Under the pieces are notes generated by a model that saw nothing but the letters and a program-made list of their open reading frames with translations, was not told the DNA's origin and did no database searches. From Candidatus Segetimicrobium genomatis (lineage in GTDB: Bacteria; Sysuimicrobiota; Sysuimicrobiia; Sysuimicrobiales; Kaftiobacteriaceae): DNA of 37,655 nt. A program made the position numbers and the translations under genes. Where the stretch lies: contig VBAP01000009.1 of the NCBI GenBank assembly GCA_005882335.1, positions 116,059-153,713 of the forward strand, written 5' to 3'. Of this stretch, positions 33,600 to 37,655 are shown piece after piece (position 1 is the first letter of the stretch; each line of letters starts with the position of its first letter).

Positions 33600-36029
33600 C
33601 TAGCGGGTCCAGAGGAAGAAGATGCGAGCATCCCGACCCTGCGGGAGCGCCGCGGAGGGGAAGTGTTGTTTGATGATGTCATAGAGCTTGACCGTTCGCA
33701 GGCGTTCGATCCCGTACTTCGTGTAGATCTCGGGACGATAGTCCTTGGTGTAGAACCGATCGGCGAGCAGCCGGTAGACCACCACCGGGAGGAAAGCGTT
33801 CACCTGGGTGTAGGTGAGACCCCATGTGGACGGCCGGCTCTCGGCCTTGAAGCCGACGATATATTCGATGTCGTCGACGCTCGCATACAGCTCTTTGAGA
33901 GCCGCGACGACCTCTGGGTCGCTGGAAATGTCCTCGATTCGCGTCAATCTGGGCTCATTGAGCGCTTCCCGCAGGTCATTGTACTTGGGGACCCTGGCGT
34001 CGCGGTCGCGCGCCACGGGAATGGCCGCGAGATCCAGATACCCGGCGTCGTCGGGCGGATGCGTGGCGACGAGGGACTCGAAGCCGCGGAACCGACGGAG
34101 CTGGTCGGATACGTTGAATGGGTAGATCAGACCCATCGGGTTGCGGCCGAACGACTGGAACAGTTGGGCCGGCCCGTACTGCCGGAGTTTCTTTTGGCCC
34201 CCCAGGCCGAAGAGGTCGTTGAGAAACGCGAGGCGCTCGACCTCACGACCCGATGCGTCGACGACGCTGAACATCGGCGGCACGATTTCGTGCAGCACGT
34301 AGGATGAGAGAAACTCCTCGGACACGGCGTAGTTGCGGTCCGGCCGATAGGCGTTCGGATCGCCCACCCGCTCGTCCCAGATCCGTCGGACGAACTCCGC
34401 CGACACCGGATCCGACGTCATTTGCGCCGTCCACTCCAACGTGTGGATCTTGGCAATCTCCGCCGCGACAATGAGGCGCGCGGTATGGTACAGCTCATCG
34501 TTTGTCATCTCCGGGTAGCGTTGCGCGAGCTGATCGACGATATAGTTGTGCTCGTGTACCCACAGGTGGTGGAACATCAACAGGCCGATATGCAGGGACG
34601 AGCGAGGCGAGTCGCCCGTGAGGAAGACCCCGCCGTCCTCGAGCGCACCGGGAGTTCCACAGAACAGCTCCGGCGGTGCGGATCCCTTCCCAAGCCGGTA
34701 TTTCGGGAGCAGACCATCATCACACACCCGCAGCTTTGCGCCGGGAGCACCGGCTGCGGTCGTGGTCCGGAGCTGCCGGGCCCAGGCCTCGTCCGATCCG
34801 TAGACCTGCGAACCGTCGAACCAGTGGGTGACCCCGGAGCGGTGTGAACTCTCGCTTCCATCCGGGGACTCCGGAAGCTTGCTCATGTAGACGTATGTGC
34901 CATCACCCACCGGGAGCTTGTACTGCGCGGCTGCGCCCCGCGAGAACTCGGTTCCCCGCGCGTAGAAGTCGTGCACAAAGAAGTTCACCCACGCGAATGC
35001 GAGCGCGTTGATGGTCCCGTTGGATGTCGCGGCGGGGATGAACTGTTTCTGCTTCAGGAGCCGGTCGCTGATGCGGAGCACCGACGGTTCACGATAGACG
35101 TCCTGGGGTTTCGTGGCGCTGGCCGGCACGTACCGGCCCAGCGGGGTCCCGGCCTTCCCCATTTCAGGATATTTCAGGTTGTTCCAGGAGCCGTCCGCGG
35201 TCCGAAACCTGACGTGTTCGGGCGACGGCGTTTCGGAGGTCGCCGTTCGTTCATCGACGCGTGGAGGGTACCCGGTCTTCTCCAGAACCCCGAGCAACAC
35301 TTGTCTGCCGTAGAGCAGGTTGAACTGAAAGTTCAGCAGTGTCAGGACGGCAATGATGACGAGCAGAGCGCTATTCGCGAGCCAAACTGGCCAGATCTTC
35401 TCTCTGCCGGCCTGCAACCGCCCCACCGTGGACGCTAACACCCGTTCCTTTCGCTGCTCCACGTACCAGGCTGCTAGGACGTGAAAGACCAGAATCGCCA
35501 CAAGGATGGACCCGATCTGGGACTGCGGGATCGTCCTGGTCAGGAAGAACATGGCGGTGATGGGGAATCCCGAGAAAATGTGGAACCCAACAATGCTCGA
35601 GCGAGAGCGGGACCCAGTGAGGTAGTAGAGGAGATACAGCAGCAGGAGCGCCAGATGGACCTCGATCACTCGGTAGGCGAGCGTCCCATAGATCGCCGTG
35701 ACGCGCTGGACGGAGAGCAGCGGAATCAACGTGAAGACATAGGCGCTGACGAGGCTGACATAGTAGAGCGACCACCAGCGTGCGCGATGCTGGCGCAAGA
35801 TCAGGTAGGGCCCCCACAGGTACAGGTGCCCGGCCAGCATGATGGTGTGCAGGTGATAGTAGGCCGCGTACAAGTACAGCATGTAGTCAGGGTTATCCCA
35901 GAGCCAGGGGTGTTTCAGGACGTTCCGGGTGACGTAGGCGTTGATCCCCAACGCGTGCAAGGCCGCCAGGATGATGGCACCCAACCGAAGCACGATCCCG
36001 CGCCGAGATGGCCTTGCTGTCTCACTCAT
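33600..36029 (-). CDS. Membrane-anchored animal-type haem peroxidase / dioxygenase-like
   Basis: An 809-residue protein with two parts. Residues 1-245 hold about seven hydrophobic segments of an unrecognised membrane domain. Residues 270-800 match the animal haem peroxidase superfamily, closest in feel to COX, alpha-DOX and LDS. It has distal histidine H353 in FFVHDFY, the HWFDGSQVYGS loop (402-412) and HHLWVHEHN (487-495). The motif YVLHEIVPP gives Y577 and H580 the Tyr-x-x-His spacing of the COX catalytic tyrosine and proximal histidine. That supports fatty-acid dioxygenase chemistry rather than simple peroxidase action, as inference. ATG at 36029 follows AAGGAG at 8 nt. It is coupled to the P450-like gene. 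The natural substrate is unknown. Confidence 0.85.
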   Translation of the reverse strand: MSETARPSRRGIVLRLGAIILAALHALGINAYVTRNVLKHPWLWDNPDYMLYLYAAYYHLHTIMLAGHLYLWGPYLILRQHRARWWSLYYVSLVSAYVFTLIPLLSVQRVTAIYGTLAYRVIEVHLALLLLYLLYYLTGSRSRSSIVGFHIFSGFPITAMFFLTRTIPQSQIGSILVAILVFHVLAAWYVEQRKERVLASTVGRLQAGREKIWPVWLANSALLVIIAVLTLLNFQFNLLYGRQVLLGVLEKTGYPPRVDERTATSETPSPEHVRFRTADGSWNNLKYPEMGKAGTPLGRYVPASATKPQDVYREPSVLRISDRLLKQKQFIPAATSNGTINALAFAWVNFFVHDFYARGTEFSRGAAAQYKLPVGDGTYVYMSKLPESPDGSESSHRSGVTHWFDGSQVYGSDEAWARQLRTTTAAGAPGAKLRVCDDGLLPKYRLGKGSAPPELFCGTPGALEDGGVFLTGDSPRSSLHIGLLMFHHLWVHEHNYIVDQLAQRYPEMTNDELYHTARLIVAAEIAKIHTLEWTAQMTSDPVSAEFVRRIWDERVGDPNAYRPDRNYAVSEEFLSSYVLHEIVPPMFSVVDASGREVERLAFLNDLFGLGGQKKLRQYGPAQLFQSFGRNPMGLIYPFNVSDQLRRFRGFESLVATHPPDDAGYLDLAAIPVARDRDARVPKYNDLREALNEPRLTRIEDISSDPEVVAALKELYASVDDIEYIVGFKAESRPSTWGLTYTQVNAFLPVVVYRLLADRFYTKDYRPEIYTKYGIERLRTVKLYDIIKQHFPSAALPQGRDARIFFLWTR

Positions 36030-36112
36030 TTGCCGCTCTCCTTGGCCTTGAGGGTGGATGTGATTGACGCGTCGCGGTTGGATTGACGTATTGCAGATGG
36101 GTGAAGCGTTAC

Positions 36113-36149
36113 ACTATATTCAAGGCCATTCAACATTCACGGCCATTCA
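36113..36149 (-). promoter_or_regulatory. Putative promoter and operator of the peroxidase operon
   Basis: Two direct copies of a 17-bp sequence, TGAATGGCCKTGAATRT on the minus strand, lie side by side at 36149-36133 and 36132-36116 with 15/17 identity. They abut a -10-like TATAGT (36118-36113), about 85 bp upstream of the peroxidase start. The arrangement resembles a regulator-binding direct repeat that supplies a missing -35. No regulator gene is adjacent. Confidence 0.45.
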
Positions 36150-36194
36150 GCAATCTCCTCCCTTCCCTTACCATCGCGGAGCTATCGTGGTCCT

Positions 36195-36430
36195 CTAGCG
36201 TAGGATGAGAACAGTCGAGAGGGCAAGAAGCGCACCCATTGCGACGTTGAAGAGTCTCAGCCTGCGTTGGTTGTAGAGGATACGCTGGATGGTGGCCCCA
36301 AAGGCGAGCCACAAGAAGCAGCTTGGCAACGCGGCGAAGACGAATAGCCCGCTGAGGAACACGGCCTGCGTCGCTCGTACCTCGTCGGCAACGTCCAACT
36401 GGATAAACGCGATGTTCTCGCTTGCAGGCG
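36195..36430 (-). pseudogene. LysE/RhtB-family exporter, C-terminal remnant
   Basis: The last 75 or so residues read like the C-terminal two helices of an amino-acid exporter: AVFLSGLFVFAALPSCFLWL, then FGATIQRILYNQRRLRLFNV and a terminal helix. The LPS/C-x-x-W and RRLRLFN features suit the EamB/LysE group. Upstream of about 36430 the homology stops and the frame runs into the palindromic element at 36455-36580. About 130 N-terminal residues are absent, so the gene was cut, probably by element insertion or associated deletion. No start or ribosome site remains, and the fragment is unlikely to be functional. Confidence 0.75.
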
Positions 36431-36454
36431 TTACGCTCCCCCACATCCCCCTCG

Positions 36455-36580
36455 AGGTCGCAGGTTCATTCTTCAGCGGAAACAAACCCCTCACCCTACC
36501 CTCTCCCATAGGAGAGGGAGAAAAGGATTGAGGCTCCTTTCGGAGCCTCTCCAACCACCTTGGTGGGCGGTGCAGGACCG
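36455..36580. repeat. tRNA-derived palindromic element, copy E3
   Basis: It begins with AGGTCGCAGGTTCATTCTTC (36455-36474), contains CCCTCTCC/GGAGAGGG (36499-36518) and GAGGCTCC/GGAGCCTC (36530-36549), and ends with CCACCTTGGTGGGCGGTGC and AGGAC. It is nearly identical to copy E4 (32551-32673) and shares its right end with E1. It adjoins the broken LysE gene. Confidence 0.85.
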
Positions 36581-36704
36581 ATCGGCTCGTCCCGGCGACG
36601 GCCTACTTGCCAAACGAGACGAGGCGATCGTCCCGAGCAGCGGAGCGTCGCGAGGGATCTCCCACACAGAGCAATCCTTCGCCGAACAGAGTTATCGCGT
36701 GGTA

Positions 36705-36920
36705 AAGCGACTTGAACCTCCGACCGTCGGTCGCCGCGACCCCCATCTGCCTATAGCAGATGGGGCCCTCAGAGGTAGCCAAAGTCGCGCCTCCCTCCTC
36801 CGGGGGACTATTCCCCCGGATCGCTCGCGCGGAGGTCTTGCTCGATGGCCGACGATTCGAGCCGCGCTCGCTGCCCCCTTTACCACCCGGGGGGACTCGC
36901 GTCCCCCCTCATCCCCCCTC
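36705..36920. repeat. Linker unit B with three covarying hairpins
   Basis: It starts with a T-arm copy (GGTCGGAGGTTCAAGTC on the minus strand, about 36706-36726). Then GTCGGTCGCCGCGACC and hairpins at 36741-36765 (CCCCATCTGC arm), 36800-36819 (CCGGGGG arm) and 36889-36908 (GGGGGGAC arm). The order and connecting words equal those of unit A at 37015-37180, but the stem sequences differ and remain paired. The 36586-36704 stretch before it has no recognisable gene. Confidence 0.75.
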
Positions 36921-37034
36921 AGGTCGCAGGTTCATTCTCCACACATACACCAAGGTGGCGAGGTCCCTTCAACAACAACTACTAGGGACCTCGCCACCTT
37001 GGTGGGCGGTGCAGGACTTGAACCTGCAGACCTC
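36921..37034. repeat. tRNA-derived palindromic element, copy E1
   Basis: Ends are AGGTCGCAGGTTCATTCTCC (36921-36940) and, inverted, a tRNA T-arm and acceptor read on the minus strand to 37000-37034 (GCAGG TTCAAGT CCTGC stem, CACCGCCCACCA end). Between them is a perfect 21-bp stem, 36948-36968 with 36984-37004, 15-nt loop. The encoded CCA is part of the stem. The T-stem pairs perfectly but differs from the neighbouring tRNA-Val, so it came from another tRNA. Confidence 0.85.
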
Positions 37035-37180
37035 GTCGGTCGCCGCGACCCCCGCGAATTCTGGATTCGCGGGGCCCCGAAAGGAATTTGACGTCGCGGC
37101 TCCCTCCTCGGAGGGGCTAAGCCCCTCCGATTCCACCCCTCACCACCTGGGGGAGCTACGCTCCCCCGCTCCCCCCTCTG
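37035..37180. repeat. Linker unit A with three hairpins
   Basis: Hairpins at 37050-37074 (CCCCGCGAAT/ATTCGCGGGG), 37109-37129 (CGGAGGGG/CCCCTCCG) and 37149-37167 (GGGGGAGC/GCTCCCCC). These are joined by GTCGGTCGCCGCGACC and by GTCGCGGCTCCCTCCTC. The architecture equals unit B. Confidence 0.75.
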
Positions 37181-37254
37181 AGGTCAGAGGTCCATTCTCC
37201 AAACACCAAGTGCGACGAGGCCTTCAAACTACAAAGGCCTCGTCGCACTTGGTG
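37181..37254. repeat. Palindromic element E2, fused to tRNA-Val 3' end
   Basis: It opens with AGGTCAGAGGTCCATTCTCC (37181-37200), an inverted imperfect copy of the tRNA-Val T-arm. A perfect 21-bp stem (37204-37224 with 37234-37254, 9-nt loop) follows and includes the tRNA CCA triplet. The right inverted repeat of the element is therefore the functional tRNA itself. Confidence 0.85.
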
Positions 37255-37326
37255 GGCGGTAGAGGACTTGAACCTCCGACCTCATCCATGTCAAGGATGC
37301 GCTCTAGCCACCTGAGCTAACCGCCC
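37253..37326 (-). tRNA. tRNA-Val (anticodon GAC)
   Basis: A complete cloverleaf on the minus strand. The acceptor GGGCGGT pairs with ACCGCCC, and the D stem is GCTC/GAGC. The anticodon stem is CATCC/GGATG with loop TTGACAT (anticodon GAC), and the T stem is GGAGG/CCTCT with loop TTCAAGT. The discriminator is A, and CCA is encoded (37252-37250). The 3' end runs directly into the 21-bp stem of element E2. A perfect -10 lies 14 bp upstream of its 5' end. Confidence 0.96.
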
Positions 37327-37339
37327 ACGGGCGACCCTC

Positions 37340-37369
37340 ATTATACTCGTCCATTGCGAACTGCAGCAA
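37340..37369 (-). promoter_or_regulatory. Promoter of tRNA-Val
   Basis: On the minus strand TTGCTG (37369-37364), an 18-bp spacer and perfect TATAAT (37345-37340) lie just before the tRNA 5' end (37326). Confidence 0.75.
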
Positions 37370-37390
37370 GGATACGGCTTTCGACGGGTC

Positions 37391-37424
37391 GCCAGACCGG
37401 GGAGACAGGGAAGACCGGGAAGAC
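37391..37424. repeat. 9-bp-type tandem repeats after amino-acid permease
   Basis: Degenerate GGGAAGACC-type units (GGGGAGACA, GGGAAGACC, GGGAAGACT) end at the permease stop codon. They are related in form to the TCTACCGGG units elsewhere. Confidence 0.55.
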
Positions 37425-37655
37425 TAGTGTTTGTATCCCTTCGACGTCCAGCGCTCCAGCGCACGTACGCCCAGCGAGCCCAGGAGCGTCATGCACAGGT
37501 ACAGCAGCGCCACCACGTTGTAGGTCTCAAACGAACGAAACGTCCGCGCGTTCAACAGGCTGCCGGAATACGTCAGCTCCTGCACGGAGATGACCGAGGC
37601 CAGCGATGAATCTTTCAGCATTGCCACGAAGTCGTTGCCCAATGGCGGCAGGATG
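37424..37655 (-). CDS. Polar amino-acid ABC transporter permease, 5' part outside window
   Basis: The C-terminal 77 residues of a HisM/GlnP-type permease. The sequence [20 protein letters not shown] followed by [10 protein letters not shown] is the conserved end of the EAA loop region, and a last helix ([20 protein letters not shown]) follows. The frame remains open at the right edge (ATC at 37654), so this is a partial gene rather than a short one. It is co-directional with tRNA-Val, 97 bp before the tRNA. The likely partner ATPase and binding protein would be outside the window. The amino-acid substrate cannot be told. Confidence 0.9.
   Translation of the reverse strand, partial: ILPPLGNDFVAMLKDSSLASVISVQELTYSGSLLNARTFRSFETYNVVALLYLCMTLLGSLGVRALERWTSKGYKH

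Noticed and set aside
37000-37034. tRNA-like T-arm and acceptor end with CCA
   Set aside because: Only the 3' third is present; no D arm or anticodon arm, so it is a tRNA-derived repeat, not a tRNA gene.
36760-37320. Plus-strand frame of 186 codons over the repeat array
   Set aside because: It crosses hairpins and the tRNA-Val gene; its proline/arginine-rich product is a by-product of the palindromes.

Overview
This is a GC-rich bacterial chromosome segment. Core genes dominate, gene order is operonic, and almost everything before 30.5 kb is on the minus strand. ArgR-type operators, a perfect CIRCE site with hrcA, GTG starts, purine-rich Shine-Dalgarno sites, ComEC-DUF3006-holA linkage and an argCJBD cluster suggest a deep-branching terrabacterial lineage (a CSP1-3/Sysuimicrobiota, Armatimonadota or Chloroflexota-like organism). 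That placement is inference and has low certainty.

Layout. 1-4558: argC-argJ-argB-argD (argD runs off the left edge), behind a promoter overlapped by two tandem ARG boxes. 4626-5218: a gene-free, palindrome-dense gap. 5219-9665: carA-carB. 9765-13240: a heat-shock type operon hrcA-dnaJ-prmA-rsmE with promoter and CIRCE; HrcA lacks its central domain, and rsmE appears to begin at an ATT codon just after the in-frame prmA stop. 13531-15114: murJ. 15115-15567: a divergent intergenic region with two paralogous long hairpins. 15568-17122 and on to 19475: rpsT (+) facing comEC-DUF3006-holA. 19640-24034: thrS, then an FAD amino-acid oxidase, dtd and an acetoacetate-decarboxylase-like gene. 24162-24719 (+): a membrane-anchored protein of perfect 23-residue repeats. 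24823-30439: a carbohydrate ABC importer (binding protein, two permeases, ATPase) co-directional with a GH63 mannosyl/glucosylglycerate-hydrolase-like enzyme, which suggests uptake and hydrolysis of a glycoside or compatible solute. 30660-32479 (+): a secreted BNR/Asp-box propeller split by a frameshift. 32676-36029: a membrane-anchored animal-type haem peroxidase/dioxygenase followed by a cytochrome-P450-like partner, resembling a split version of the eukaryotic Ppo/linoleate-diol-synthase fusion. 36195-37326: a truncated LysE-family gene, an array of tRNA-derived palindromic elements, and an intact tRNA-Val(GAC). The right edge holds the end of a polar amino-acid ABC permease.

Three non-coding layers stand out. 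(1) tRNA-3'-end-derived foldback elements lie next to tRNA-Val, with a copy 4 kb away, and have covarying hairpins. (2) Two divergent hairpins upstream of murJ and rpsT share a nearly identical 29-nt loop on unrelated but fully paired stems. (3) Most gene junctions carry short tandem repeats of period 7-9 bp, often as inverted arms, sometimes extending into gene termini. No CRISPR array, rRNA or transposase gene was found.
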